DNA of 64,000 nt from Karstenula rhodostoma CBS 690.94. Lineage: Eukaryota; Ascomycota; Dothideomycetes; Pleosporales; Didymosphaeriaceae. Positions within the stretch are counted from its first letter, which is position 1. Every line of letters begins with the position of its first letter. The stretch covers positions 157,599 through 221,598 of the forward strand of contig MU001493.1 of the NCBI GenBank assembly GCA_010093485.1, read 5' to 3'. Position numbers and translations under genes: made by a program. Shown in pieces: positions 45,955 through 56,572 of the stretch. The notes under the pieces are model-generated. The model was not told where the DNA came from. It searched no databases and worked only from the letters and a program-made list of their open reading frames with translations.

Positions 45955-46938
45955 TTAAGTTATTTTAGCGTCTAGACTATCTCTTTCTTTAAAGTCTGGA
46001 ATTACACGTATCTCCAGACCCTTAAACGTTTGACCGTCCATACTTTTATAAAAGGTGTGCATGGTTTGATAGTCATAAAACAAGAGCCACCACACTCGTA
46101 CACCTTCCTGCTTTATATGTGCGTTCTGCCAATTCAATCCCACAGCACACAGGCCCTTGTGATCCTTAAATGCGGCTGCTACATCTGCTGGTCTCCAAAG
46201 AGGAAGTCTTTGCCCATTAGATGGCTTAATGCGAACCGCGAATCGGTGTCTTTTGTTTCGCTTTGGCAGGCTTTCGAAGAGGGAAAAGCGTGACCGCGCT
46301 TCTGGGAGATTGAATGGCCTTGACTGCACGAGACCACCGAGGACTTGGAGTATGCGGCAACAATAATTAACTGTTCGTGTCGCGGAGGCGACCGGCTTGG
46401 CAAAACGCATCGCAATCAATGCAGAGCGAAGACCCATACGTTCATGCTTGCGAGTCTCTGCTGCGCGGCTTTCGAGAGAATGATAATCAACCAATTCCTG
46501 GACATCAACCATTGCATCGAACATTTCAGCAAGGCAGGGAAGGTTAGAGGTAATCCATTTGAGCTCTTGACGCGGATCATACATGACCAGGATGCGTCTT
46601 CCAGGTAAGTCAGTAAAGAAGTCACATACTAAATCTTCGACTTCGGTGGCCTGTGCATGCAGGATGCGACCGCTCGTGCGTTCGATGCCTTTTCCTCGTT
46701 GGTGTAGTTGAATGGTCAAATCTCGTGTGTCGTTTGCCTCACTGAACTCTTGGCCGTTGGAGCCTAATGTAGAGGTCGCGATATCGGTACAGAGAACCGA
46801 GAAACCCAGTTCGCTAACATTTGAGGTGTTCTTGATCCCGCCGAACTCACGGCTACCGCCTGCAGTGTCGAAAGCAACGAGGACGGCTCCTAGTAGGTGC
46901 TCCTTAAGCGCAGACAAGTTGGATTGCCGGGCGGCTCG
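45955..46938 (-). CDS. Possible RNase H-like (Gfd2-type) protein, 5' end unclear
   Basis: A minus-strand frame of about 327 codons with no nearby ATG. It is open back to a TTTAG acceptor-like site at 46939, so a first exon may lie further upstream and was not found. The order of motifs resembles Gfd2-type RNase H-like folds: LVAFDTA...EFGG near the start, ILVMYDPRQELKWI, VDVQELVDY, and a helical ALIAMRF...RTVNYCCRILQVLGGL segment. Most acidic catalytic positions expected of an active DEDDh nuclease are not evident. The C-terminal 100 residues form a separate region rich in aromatic residues. Function is unassigned. Confidence 0.4.
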   Translation of the reverse strand, partial: RAARQSNLSALKEHLLGAVLVAFDTAGGSREFGGIKNTSNVSELGFSVLCTDIATSTLGSNGQEFSEANDTRDLTIQLHQRGKGIERTSGRILHAQATEVEDLVCDFFTDLPGRRILVMYDPRQELKWITSNLPCLAEMFDAMVDVQELVDYHSLESRAAETRKHERMGLRSALIAMRFAKPVASATRTVNYCCRILQVLGGLVQSRPFNLPEARSRFSLFESLPKRNKRHRFAVRIKPSNGQRLPLWRPADVAAAFKDHKGLCAVGLNWQNAHIKQEGVRVWWLLFYDYQTMHTFYKSMDGQTFKGLEIRVIPDFKERDSLDAKIT

Positions 46939-48551
46939 CTAAATCAAAATTTCAGCTCTCTTTTCGCAGTCATTACTCTTCCTCAAATGTCTACCATCAT
47001 TTAAGTGCATGTTTGGGCGGTCAATATGCCTCTATCTGTGCTGGTGGAGATGTTTCACGACGGTTGGTGAGCGAATCCATCCGTCCAGCTTAGCTTGAGG
47101 CTGAGGACCAGTGCAAGTCTCTCCCCAGATATTCTCTCAAACATACAGTAGCATATGGATCCTTTGCCGTTACAAAAAGAAATGGAAAGCAGCCACTCAA
47201 CTGGAAGTATGCCGAACGCCCCGCATGCAATATCTCAGCATGTGATGATATTGGGAGAAAGTATGGCAAGCTGGATATTGTGAAGCATTGTAATGATGGC
47301 ACTTTACCATTATTTTCACTGCTGGACGACTTGATCTACAGAATGTCGCGGTAAGACATGTATCTAGCATCGTGGAATGGCGTGTTGGGCTTAACCTTGC
47401 ATAGTGCTACATGCGTGTGCCCGGCACTGCGATGGTACTGGATCCTTGAGCAGGATTCTTATAGGGGCGCAAAGTATTTTAAGGGCTAGATACAGGAGCC
47501 CACTGCGAGGATTAGATTCTGGAGAGGTGACTTGTCAGTATTGTCGCGGAACGGAAGGAGCGCTCGCCCGCCTATTGTGGAATCACCCCGCATACCTTTT
47601 TAGAGCTTTTCTGTGGAAGGCATTAATGCTTATAATCAGATTCCCCCTAGGCACGTTAGCCAGGCGATGGCCCTAGGTCGCGCGCGCAATTGCCAGCAGG
47701 CCGTCCGGAGGTCTCCATTCGCGTCCCAGGAGCTCCCCCTGGCGCACATGCAGCTTGTGAGTCTCACCCTCCACCAGGCTGCTCACGTCGTGGTGCTTCG
47801 CAATTGGAGCTCCCCCATGCAGCCACCGATAGTGCATCGCAGCGGGGACAAAACTTGGAACTAGTCCCTACTAGTATCCCACTTCCGTCGATCTAATTCC
47901 AACCCATTCCGGTCCCAGCGGTTATCAGTGCGAAAAAAAAACAGAAGGAGAATCTCGCTGTAGAAGGCGTTAACAAAGGCAGAGGAAGGAGTATAGGATA
48001 AGGAAAAGACTTCTAGGTAAAATAAAACCCAATGAAACCCAAATATGGGAAAGCTTATGGTACATAACATTGATTATGTAAATAACTATACACCAGGCGT
48101 GGACTAAAGAATTTCCGGTGCCAAGAATAGCTGGCTTAGGTGCCTTCATTTTCCGAGGCAAAAACCTCTAGATATGGAGGTATCTGAGCCAACCCAACAT
48201 CATTTACGGGGAAAGGGTCCGGATAGTCTTCGCAATTACGTCCCATGTGACCGCTTGTTGACCCGGAATGTCCCGAGTTGGTGAAACCTCACACTAGCGG
48301 CCTATATTTAGCTCAGGTGAGTATTGCGGCTTTCACTATTGCGAAAACTCATCCCAGTACTAGAGCGAAATTTTGAGCATAACTAGCGTTTGTTCTTGTC
48401 TTTCATAGAATAAGTCAGCACCCGTAGACTTTTGACGCAGCGCTTTGTCGAGTGTGGTCGCGATGCTGGCCTCTGGGCTAATAGTGCCCATAGCATTCCG
48501 TCACAAAACTCGCATGGCCCCGTCAATACTCTTGTCTGACTCGTTGGTGCG
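46939..48551. other. Gene-poor region
   Basis: No gene supported in 1.6 kb. A GC-richer block at about 47670-47880 is bordered by AT-richer sequence, and a short hairpin (CCTCTAGATATGGAGG) lies near 48165-48181. A missing first exon of the neighbouring RNase H-like gene could be here. Confidence 0.45.
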
Positions 48552-49880
48552 TCAGCATGTCCACTCCCATTCTAGTTTTTCTGTCCGCAAAAGCCCCAGT
48601 ATGTATAAGCCTGCGTCCCCCACCTGCCACATCGCGCTTCCATAACCCAGCAATATAGCGTAGTGCCCCAGCACAACCAAAGCTTCCGTGTTTTTCGTCG
48701 AGAGCAGCCCAATAAACTCCTTTGGCACAAGAATACACCAAAGGTACAACATCTGGTATCTGTTCCCTTTCTCCTCATGTTCCGCGAGCAAGGCATCGAA
48801 GCCTATTTGGAGATACCGTATCGCCACCTGACACGCTTCCTTGTCGTCTGGATTGAGGCCCGAGGACGCCTCAACGAGTTCTCTCACACGCTGACATCGA
48901 GTGCCGACTGGTTCACGCGATGTAAATGACGAGCTTATCGATAGAATTTGCTCGAGGATAGACTCTTGCCAGAATGGCCTTGCTTCCATAAAGATCACAT
49001 ACACGCCTCTGAGTGTGTCCAAACATTGTACAAAGTGCACCAAGAATGCATTCAAGGTCGTCGCATCTCGTCTGCACAATGTATCTGTGAGGACTTGGTG
49101 ACCAAGCACCGTGGAAAAGAGGAGGATAGGTACGCATGTCTCCTTTGTTATGGGAGCGTTTGACGCGTTGAAGAGCGAAACGGCACGCGTCTGTAATGTT
49201 ATGGCTTGGTGCAGGTAGGAAGCAGCTTTGGAGGATTGCATGCTGGCGAGATGCCGGGCTGAGAAGGCGAGAAGCTGGTGCAAAACGTAAGGATATCGGA
49301 TGCTGACTTCTAATATTTGTTCCATGGTCAGGTATTGTCGGCGCGCCACATTGTCACCTCCAAGGCTAAAGAGATCTTCGGCTTGAACCGCGTGAAGGAG
49401 GAGCTCCATGTGCTCGAGGTTGATGGCATTGTCAAGGACCGGGTATGAATGTTCTGTCGGATGGTCTGTGACTCTGGGATAGATGTATAAAGCAGGGCGA
49501 GAGGTATGAGATGGATCAGGTGGCGAGACAGACTGCGTAATACATGACGCTTCGCTGAGGGTGCCCTCGTCGCTTGAAACGGGTGGTGGCCTGTCCATCT
49601 TCGCGCTTCTGTTCAGAGGTTGGCTTGAGAAACTGCATGTTCGCTCGGAGACAATGCAGAGACGACAGTTAGGATGCTGCTCATCGCACTATCAGTGTAA
49701 AGCAGATTAGCTCCAGCGCATGTAGTCCGCTTGACGGCCATCCACAGCCTTACCTTGACATGTCTTCGCTTGCTGTTCAGAGACGTTAGTACTTCTTTCG
49801 TTACATTTAATCGGTTATAAGGACTCGACGTACCATTGCAAACATCCGCCGCGTGACTTTTTGTGGCTTCGCCTTTGCAT
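48552..49880 (-). CDS. Zn2Cys6 transcription factor (Upc2-like domain)
   Basis: Three exons on the minus strand: 49880-49834 (47 nt), 49772-49754 (19 nt) and 49688-48552, encoding about 400 residues. The introns (61 and 65 nt) have GTACGT/GTAAGG donors and ACAG/ATAG acceptors. Splicing assembles the binuclear zinc cluster CLQCKRRHVKC...CRLCIVSERTC with spacing C-x2-C-x6-C-x6-C-x2-C-x6-C. It is preceded by the usual MQRRSHKKSRGG basic leader. The rest is the helical fungal transcription-factor domain seen in sterol regulators of the Upc2 type and many relatives (LEHMELLLHAVQAEDLFSL, YVLHQLLAFSARHLA). It likely binds CGG-containing DNA. Targets are unknown. Confidence 0.85.
49754..49772 (-). 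other. 19-nt microexon within the zinc cluster
   Basis: It encodes the end of the second Cys codon through KRRHVK. Skipping it would destroy the DNA-binding domain and shift the frame. Confidence 0.8.
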
Positions 49881-50427
49881 GATTTCCACAATGGGGTAGC
49901 ACAACGGCTTGATGCTGTCCCTTGCCGTAAGCCGCAGGTGCGGGTGATTACGCGTGTTACATTTTGAAAATACTGTGCATCCCCTAATTCTGGAGGATGT
50001 AAGGACGCTCGGAAACAAATGACTCGCCATGTCTTAGGTAATACGCGTATTGCGTCACTTCTGAATGTTAGCGTCATCTGCTGATCGCTCATTGGCTGCC
50101 ATTTCACGAAACTTCCCGACAGAGTGAAGAAATGACACCTTGTCAATGACAAGTATTTCATCTATGTACCACTCGTAACTCTACCATCCAATCACCATTT
50201 CCAGGCTCTGAAGAGACCGTGATCCGAACCCAATTTGTAGGTGTATCAAACCTACCGCCCAAGTATGCTCGCCAAATCATGCTGGGTATCGCATGCTATG
50301 GTACCCCAGGAATATCTATGCCGGGAGCGAGAAAAGTTTGAACTTCTTGATAGCCGCGCCGACAGTTCCATTGAACGCCGCGTCAACCTAAGAATCATTA
50401 GCAGGGGGCGGCGACAGTTGTTGGGGA
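49881..50427. other. Intergenic, no gene supported
   Basis: Upstream region of the Zn2Cys6 gene and 3' flank of the secreted protein gene. Nothing recognised. Confidence 0.45.
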
Positions 50428-51035
50428 CTATACCGCTTCAGCAATTGCGTTCTCGTCCAGACCACCCAGCAAATACTTGGTGCCGTCCTCGAGGATTATG
50501 CCATTGACGAGCGAGCAATTGGTGGACGATGTTGTGGAGGCTTCGGCATTCTTTGAGGGAAAGAAATAGCTTCCAGATGAGATGATGGCCGAGGAGCTGA
50601 AGTAGCAGTAGTCTTGGAGACCATTCGCGCCGGAGCTGTCACCTCCAGCGACGACGGCCAAGTCGCAGTTGTCTCCCGTGTGACCCCTCATGGTGATCCG
50701 CCATTCACCAGGAACGGCGCCAAAGGAAATGTAGTTGCTCGAACGATTGTTGGGTAGATAGCCTGAAGCGCAGATACAAGGTCAGTTCGCGTGTCGAAAA
50801 AGTAGATTTGAGCAGCAGGCACTTGTCTTATCCTGCCAACAGATATATCTCCCGCTCGGTACACGGGCAGGAACAAGTCCATTCCACTCCCGGGATTCGA
50901 CTTACAGCATGTGTTGGGTTCCGCGTCTATGCACGTCACGGAGATACGCTGGCAGGATGTATCGCCACTGAAGCGGATGTCAATTGCCGAGACCGCAGCC
51001 ACGAAGAGAGGGAGCAGGAAGCACAGGAGCTTCAT
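50428..51035 (-). CDS. Small secreted cysteine-containing protein
   Basis: Two exons on the minus strand, 51035-50906 and 50762-50428. The 143-nt intron has GTAAGT, CTGAC and TTCAG signals. The phase 1 join rebuilds a Cys codon and gives 154 residues. The signal peptide is MKLLCFLLPLFVAAVSA. The mature part has seven cysteines, including an adjacent pair (NTCC), and segments such as SFGAVPGEWRITMRGHTGDNC. I do not recognise a named family. Reading through the intron would give a shorter alternative product ending at 50688. A TATATATA box lies about 122 bp upstream. Likely extracellular; an effector or surface role is only inferred. Confidence 0.65.
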
Positions 51036-52657
51036 CGTGAAGCAGTGAAGACGTTGAACTGAGAGTACAGTCGGGAGTAAATGGAGTTGGGTGAGCAGTT
51101 TACACAAAGAGAGTGTGTGTATGGAGTTGTGGGTGGTGTTAGAAGGGAATTACAGAGATATATATACTAGAGGTGTGGGTTGATTCTTTTATCGCGGGCA
51201 GTAAGAGCCGTGTGCGCCTTGCGTCTCTCACCTCCGAAGTCGCGCTAAGCCCCAAAAGCTCTCGCTGTTCACACTAAACTCGACACCTTTACCGCAGAGT
51301 CACATCATCAAACCCCAGGTATAGATATAAACTAAATCTCAGCTAACCTCCAGCCGGCGAGGACCAAGGTACCGATGACTGGATTCCTCATTGTAGTCCG
51401 TACAGATGGAAGCGGCTAGGTCTAGATTGACCGAAGGTTGTTTCTATGATCCTCACTGCTAGCCCGCTAGCTAAGTCCCGCTGGAAAATGAAACGTGCTT
51501 TCTTGGACCAAAACGCACATAAGTAGCTTGCGATTGCAAATTGTTTGAGATGAATATGCGTCAATCCCTCGCTAACTGGTTGCCGTCGGCGTACTATTAC
51601 TCGTTTCGCCAACTCATACCTGGAAGTAGCTTTTGGTCTGTAATATTTTGGCATATATGGCGGTAAACGATGCTGGGTTGGCACCAGCAACTCTCACCTC
51701 ATCCATGAAAATAAACCCTGCCAGCAAGTCCACCACAGCTCAAGATCATGGATTCTGCACAGGCCATGCCCATATCACGGAACAGCCTTAGGTTACATTA
51801 TACGAGACTCCCCGCCATCCCCCAGTCATGGTAGTCTCAGCTCCTTTCATGCCCACACCGCATGCATCGGCGTTCTTTCTTTTTAGAGTATGGCACTCCT
51901 TCAAAATATCCTAGAAGGGTTGGACAGAATTCTAGGTACACTGTGTTACCCCGGCATCCCGAAATGTTATTCTATGAGTAGTAATACTGTTATGAGACTT
52001 TTGGCCTGTATTGTTGTATCCGCCCGGGGTTACGGTTCTTTGAGGATCCCTATTTACTGTTTTCCGAAAAATCCTTTAGCCAATTGTCAACCATTACAAC
52101 ATTCGATGCGCAGAGGTTCATACTTGGGTCACGAAGTTCATTGGGCTACTCTTCGATGGCCCTTAGACTGCGGATGTGTCACATCACGATGAAAGTCAAA
52201 CATTTAGTGTAGAGGCTCTTCCAAGCCTGGGTTAATTTGAAATATTTGATGTGGTCTTGATCAGCATAGGGTTGATCTCAAATCCAGTCAGACGTCGAGA
52301 TATTGCAGTCTTCGAATATGAACTTGTGCTAAATCTCCATCCTAAGTTGCAAAGATGTAAACAAATGACTCATGCCGACCTTACGTAACACGCGTATTCG
52401 TCTTTGCCTCTCTTTTCGGTTTCGCCTGCTGCACGCTTATTGGTCAATACTTCACCATTTCCCCAGACCGGATAGATCTGAGTATACGCGTGTTCCGAAG
52501 GGGTTTGTGGGGGCTTAGATGCAGATCGTACATGATAACTACCGTATAAAGATACCACCATGCCTAAATCTGAGCCCACATCGTTCCCACAATTTCATCT
52601 AGTCCGTCCCTCGAGAACGATATCACGTCGAGCCAACCTCACCTCCGCCTTCCCACG
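51036..52657. other. Intergenic, AT-richer, no gene supported
   Basis: About 1.6 kb. The 100-codon frame at 51890-52192 lacks domain, signal or splice support. A TTTGAAATATTTG stretch near 52237 resembles part of the short dispersed element, but the similarity does not continue. Confidence 0.5.
51157..51166 (-). promoter_or_regulatory. TATATA box of the secreted protein gene
   Basis: ATATATATAC-type motif about 120-130 bp upstream of the ATG at 51035. Confidence 0.4.
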
Positions 52658-53688
52658 ATGGGCGCCGGCGACCCAATCCCCCTCAGTCTCTACATCTACG
52701 CCCCCAACAAAGTCGCACCCATCCTCTTCACATTTCTCTACGCCATCAGCACAGCCATACACCTCCACCAATGCCAGTAAGTCTCCTCTCCAGCCCACCC
52801 TCCCGCCGCCACGCTGACCCTGCTCCCAGCCGCGACACCTCCTGGCGCCTTCTCTGCCTCCTCCCTCTTAGCGCCCTCTCCTTCACCCTCGGCTACATAC
52901 TCCGCACCGCCAATGCCTTCGACGCATACCTGTACTCGCCTTCCAACCCTACCAACCTGATCATCTTCATCCTCACCCAAGTCTTCATCTACATCCCTCC
53001 GCCACTGCTCGAGCTCGCAAACTACCACATCCTCGGCCGCCTGCTGTCGTACGTCCCCTCGTGCTCGCCGCTGCCACCCAAAGCCGTGGTGCGTGTGTTT
53101 GGCGGGGTGATGCTCGCTGTTGAGACGCTGAACGCGCTGGGGGTCAGCCTGTCTGCGAATCCCACGGCGGGCGAGGCGACCATGAAGCTGGGCAAGGGTA
53201 TGGCGTTTGCGGCGCTCGGGCTGCAACTTGGGGTCATAGTTGCGTTTGGGGTGCTCGCCGCCATGTTCTGGGTGAGGTTGAGGGCGGCGGGGGTGAGAGT
53301 GCGTGCTGTGGAGACGGCGCTGAGGACGCTGGGCGCGAGTATGACGCTGATTTTTGTACGCTGTGTGTATAGGCTTGTGGAGCATGTGGGGAATACGGAG
53401 GCGGATTTGGGTGATGTGGAGAAGCTGAGGGAGCTCAGTCCGGTGATGAGATATGAGGCGTTCTTCTATGTGTTTGAGGCGGTGCTCATGCTGGTCAATG
53501 TGGGATTGTGGAATGTGTGGAATCCGGGGAAGGCGTTCTCGAGGCATGTGTATCTAGCTATTGATGGAGTTACAGAGGTGGAATATGATAATAAGGGGAG
53601 GGGTTTCTGGACGAGGTGGTTCACGCGTGGGGATGGGAAGATGAAGCTGGAAGATGGACTGCAGATGGATCGGCTTGCGAGGCAGTGA
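52658..53688 (+). CDS. RTA1-like seven-transmembrane protein
   Basis: Two exons, 52658-52776 and 52830-53688, with a 53-nt intron (GTAAGT, CTGAC branch, CCCAG, phase 2). The product is 325 residues beginning MGAGDPIPLSLYIYAPNK. Seven hydrophobic segments are visible, with family features such as PLLELANYHILGRLL and a late FIFVR.VYR.VE-like segment (LIFVRCVYRLVEHV), then EAFFYVFEAVLML. RTA1-like proteins are plasma-membrane proteins linked to lipid movement and resistance to membrane-active toxicants. The substrate is not predictable here. Third positions switch from C-rich to G-rich within exon 2. Confidence 0.85.
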
Positions 53689-54362
53689 GTAAGGGGAGAT
53701 GCTAGTTCGTGTATATTGTTGCATCTGGTCTACAGCAGAGGATTAGCTCTCCTGTATATAGACAGTTAATAATAATTCTTATTGATTTACTTCATCTCCC
53801 ACGAGCGCTGCGTAACACGGACAAAATAAACCTAAAGAAGAGTTAGACCAACTCCCGTCCTTCTTGTATTAACTTCAATAATTTCTATATCTTTTTTCTA
53901 CTGTTATTCTAGTCGCCTCTCATTCCAAGCCGCAATACGTAAGGTAGTCAGAACTAGAATGAGCGCTAACAAGTCAGTGCATTGATGTGGATCATACGCG
54001 CCGGGCGTTGAACTAGATTATAGTGCACAGCAGTCTATACTTGTCTATAATTTTATAGGACACCACTTCATAGTTCGTGTCAATAATCAATCATCATAGT
54101 ACACAGCAACCACCCAAACCTGTCACCCTAAAAGCGCCCACGCACCAGCCGTGTGTAAAGCCAGACCTACTACCAGAAAAAGAACAGACTCACTTGAGGT
54201 CGGCAAGTCTCATTGCCTTACCCTGACTACCTCCCGAACCGCACAAAAGGTCCACACAGAACATGACTGCAGGGGACTCAGTACAACGTTGCATGTTGGG
54301 CAACGACAGCAACGCGAGTATTTTCTGTGCAGTGCATCATCGGCGAAACCCCCGCCGATGAG

Positions 54363-54740
54363 CCTCGTTGGAATTACCTAAGATCATTGTGTAACCGCAG
54401 GTGAGCGGCATTCTCAAGCGTTGCATTCCTGATCGTCTTCATCGGCTCCGGAATCCCGACTCGTCACTTGTCAGCGAAACGCCCGACGCCTCGCGTATAT
54501 TGGTATCAGATAGCATCAGCAGGGCGAATATAATCTGGACACCACATGACCAGAGATATTCTTCGCCGAGGGGCCTCGTTAGTATGACCTGAGATCCTAC
54601 TCCAAGATGGTTGTGTAACCGCACGTGAAAAGATATCATGTCAGCGGACGCCCGACGCCTCGCCTGTTTAGCAGCAGGTACAGCGAAGGTATAGTGTTCT
54701 GAGCACAGAGTCTTGGTTGCCGTACCACATGTGAGACCAG
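54363..54740 (+). repeat. Imperfect direct duplication, about 210-bp period
   Basis: Shared blocks in order: GCCTCGTT, TGTGTAACCGCA, GTCAGCG then CGCCCGACGCCTCGC, and ACCACATG. Copy 1 is about 54363-54560 and copy 2 about 54574-54740. Confidence 0.6.
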
Positions 54741-54833
54741 GTGCGTTGGTTCCGCCTTATGCTGGATTTCTGTATCGCCAGGAGCGCGAATCACTCCAAC
54801 ATAAACACGCACGACTATCTCGACTGAATAACG

Positions 54834-54839
54834 TATAAA
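54834..54839 (+). promoter_or_regulatory. TATAAA box of the small secreted protein gene
   Basis: TATAAA 115 bp upstream of the ATG at 54949. Confidence 0.45.
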
Positions 54840-54948
54840 GACGCTGCCATCCGCAGTCTTCCTCTATCGTCACCGAGCCGGTCAATTCTGCTTTGAAACA
54901 AGACAATACACCATCCTCACTCTCACGCTCCAAGCTCTCCACTCCACC

Positions 54949-55367
54949 ATGCATCTCCCCCTCCTCCTCACCATGGCCATCCTCGCGCCCCTCGCCCTCT
55001 CCATGCCCGCAACCGAACCCGGCAGCCTCGAGGTCCGCGCCACAAAGATCGGCGACGCATACTTCGACGACAGACACACGGCCGATCTCGTCGTCAGCGG
55101 CGGCTGCATCCTCATCCCCATCTATGGCGGCAACAAAGTGAAGTTCCAGTCCGGCACCAGATGCCGCTTCTACCGGTGAGTACCATACGGCCCGTGGACA
55201 TGTGCGGATTAAGGCTGACTGGGTGGCGTGGTAGAAATGGTAATGGTAGTGGAGGATGCCAGGCGAAGGATCACATTGGGGGGAAGCCGGGGGCGGGGCT
55301 CGCGGGGAATGGGCAGTTTCAGAAAACGGCGGAGAGGTTCTGGGCGTATACTTGCTGGTTTGGATAG
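54949..55367 (+). CDS. Small secreted protein, four cysteines
   Basis: Two exons, 54949-55175 and 55235-55367. The 59-nt intron (GTGAGT...GGTAG, phase 2) gives 119 residues. A signal peptide (MHLPLLLTMAILAPLALS) is followed by a short pro-like region. Four cysteines lie in the mature part (SGGCIL, GTRCRF, GGCQAK, YTCWFG). The protein ends three residues after the last Cys. The family is not recognised. A TATA box and a duplicated segment lie upstream, and ketopantoate reductase converges from the right. Extracellular location is inferred from the signal peptide. Confidence 0.65.
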
Positions 55368-55549
55368 GTGGAGGGTCTAGTGACGAGGGCGGCGAGGAGG
55401 GATGAGATGGGATGGATTTGTTTGTCTTGTTTGTTGTGGATTGTACTATCCGTCCTGTGAACAGTGGTCATATTGACTTTATTAGTACGTTAATGTGGAC
55501 GAGAGATCGAGAAGGATTTTGAAGACGGCCCGAAAACAATGCGAGTTGG

Positions 55550-56572
55550 CTATAATTTACTCTTCTGCTTCGCCTTGTCCCGTGTCTCTTGGGCCATTCG
55601 CAGCAATGCGTACAACGTTTGCATCCTCGGCATCTCGAATCCTCTTTCCCGGGCGATTCTGATCGGATTACCGAGTATGACTTCAAGCTCCATGGTCTTT
55701 CCCTGTTCCCAGTCCAGCGCCATGCTAGGCTTGCTGCCGCTCGTGTTCTTCTGTGTACTCCGCAGGATGCGCTCGGGAGTCGCGAACTCTTTGGGGAACG
55801 GCTTGCCCAGGACCTTTGGTGCTGTGGCCAAGACTTCTTCCATGACGCCCCTCAAGTGTCTTGCGAGCTCGGAGTCATTGGACATGGCGTTGTTCGATAC
55901 ACCGCCTGCGAGCACGGACGACGGGTTCATGGACGCGTTGATGGCGATCTTGTGCCAGCGCACAAGCTGCAGTTTGGCGTGGTCGTAGGCCTCGGCGTCC
56001 TTGATGCCGCCCTCCTGCAGCAGCGCGATGAAGGCATCGTTCTTCTCCACCGCCTGTGCGTCCGATACTTTTGCGCCCCCAACATCGAGATGTGGAAGGT
56101 ACGGCCCGCTGTTGATGCGCGTCCACCGGTTGTGCTTGATCTGGCCCGGGCTTGTCTGCGCGCAGCTCGCAATGGTGACGGCGCTGCAGATGGCGGCGTG
56201 TGGGAATCTCGTCTGGTACGGCTGCTCCACGCCCAGCCCGTTCTGTACGAGGACAATGGCTGTCCTATCGCCGACTAGTCCCTCCAGAATCGCCGAGTCG
56301 TCGCTCACGTCCGGAAGCGCCTTTGTGCTAATGACAATGTAGTCCCAGTGGGTTCTGCTGTCCCGCGCTTCCTCGGGATTTGCAAAGGTGTGGGTCGGCG
56401 TGAAGGTGTAGTCGCCATACTGCGGCGACGTCACTTGGAAGCCGTGCGCCTTTACAGCTTTGTAGTTGGAGCGGCAGATGACGGACACTTGGACGCCGGG
56501 GACGCGAGCGAGGCGCGACGCATAGAAGGCTCCAATGGCGCCGGCGCCGACAATGAGAATTTGGGTAGACAT
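55550..56572 (-). CDS. 2-dehydropantoate 2-reductase (ketopantoate reductase family)
   Basis: Single-exon gene of 340 residues. It has an N-terminal Rossmann NADPH motif GAGAIGAF (about 9-16), a conserved KALPDV and VLVQNGLG region, and a C-terminal ApbA/PanE helical domain with the catalytic-type Lys in WHKIAINASMNP and the SSxxxD-like SKPSMALDWEQGK segment. The family reduces ketopantoate to pantoate in pantothenate and CoA synthesis. Fungal genomes carry several paralogues, some with other substrates, so the exact reaction is not certain. Its 3' end faces the small secreted protein gene 180 bp away. Confidence 0.85.
   Translation of the reverse strand: MSTQILIVGAGAIGAFYASRLARVPGVQVSVICRSNYKAVKAHGFQVTSPQYGDYTFTPTHTFANPEEARDSRTHWDYIVISTKALPDVSDDSAILEGLVGDRTAIVLVQNGLGVEQPYQTRFPHAAICSAVTIASCAQTSPGQIKHNRWTRINSGPYLPHLDVGGAKVSDAQAVEKNDAFIALLQEGGIKDAEAYDHAKLQLVRWHKIAINASMNPSSVLAGGVSNNAMSNDSELARHLRGVMEEVLATAPKVLGKPFPKEFATPERILRSTQKNTSGSKPSMALDWEQGKTMELEVILGNPIRIARERGFEMPRMQTLYALLRMAQETRDKAKQKSKL

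Larger units (their letters stand above)
53689..54948. other. Intergenic region with imperfect tandem duplication
   Basis: It contains a duplicated segment of about 200 bp (54363-54560 and 54574-54740), then the promoter of a small secreted protein. No gene recognised. Confidence 0.5.

Noticed and set aside
50763..50822. A 60-nt intron (GTGCCT...TTCAG) in the secreted protein gene
   Set aside because: It would keep the wrong frame. The GTAAGT donor at 50905 with the same acceptor restores the conserved frame and a Cys codon.
51890..52192. 100-codon plus-strand frame
   Set aside because: Composition unlike the coding regions here, and no promoter or domain evidence.
52230..52260. Possible fifth copy of the short dispersed element
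   Set aside because: Only about 13 bp (TTTGAAATATTTG) match and no flanking direct repeat is present.
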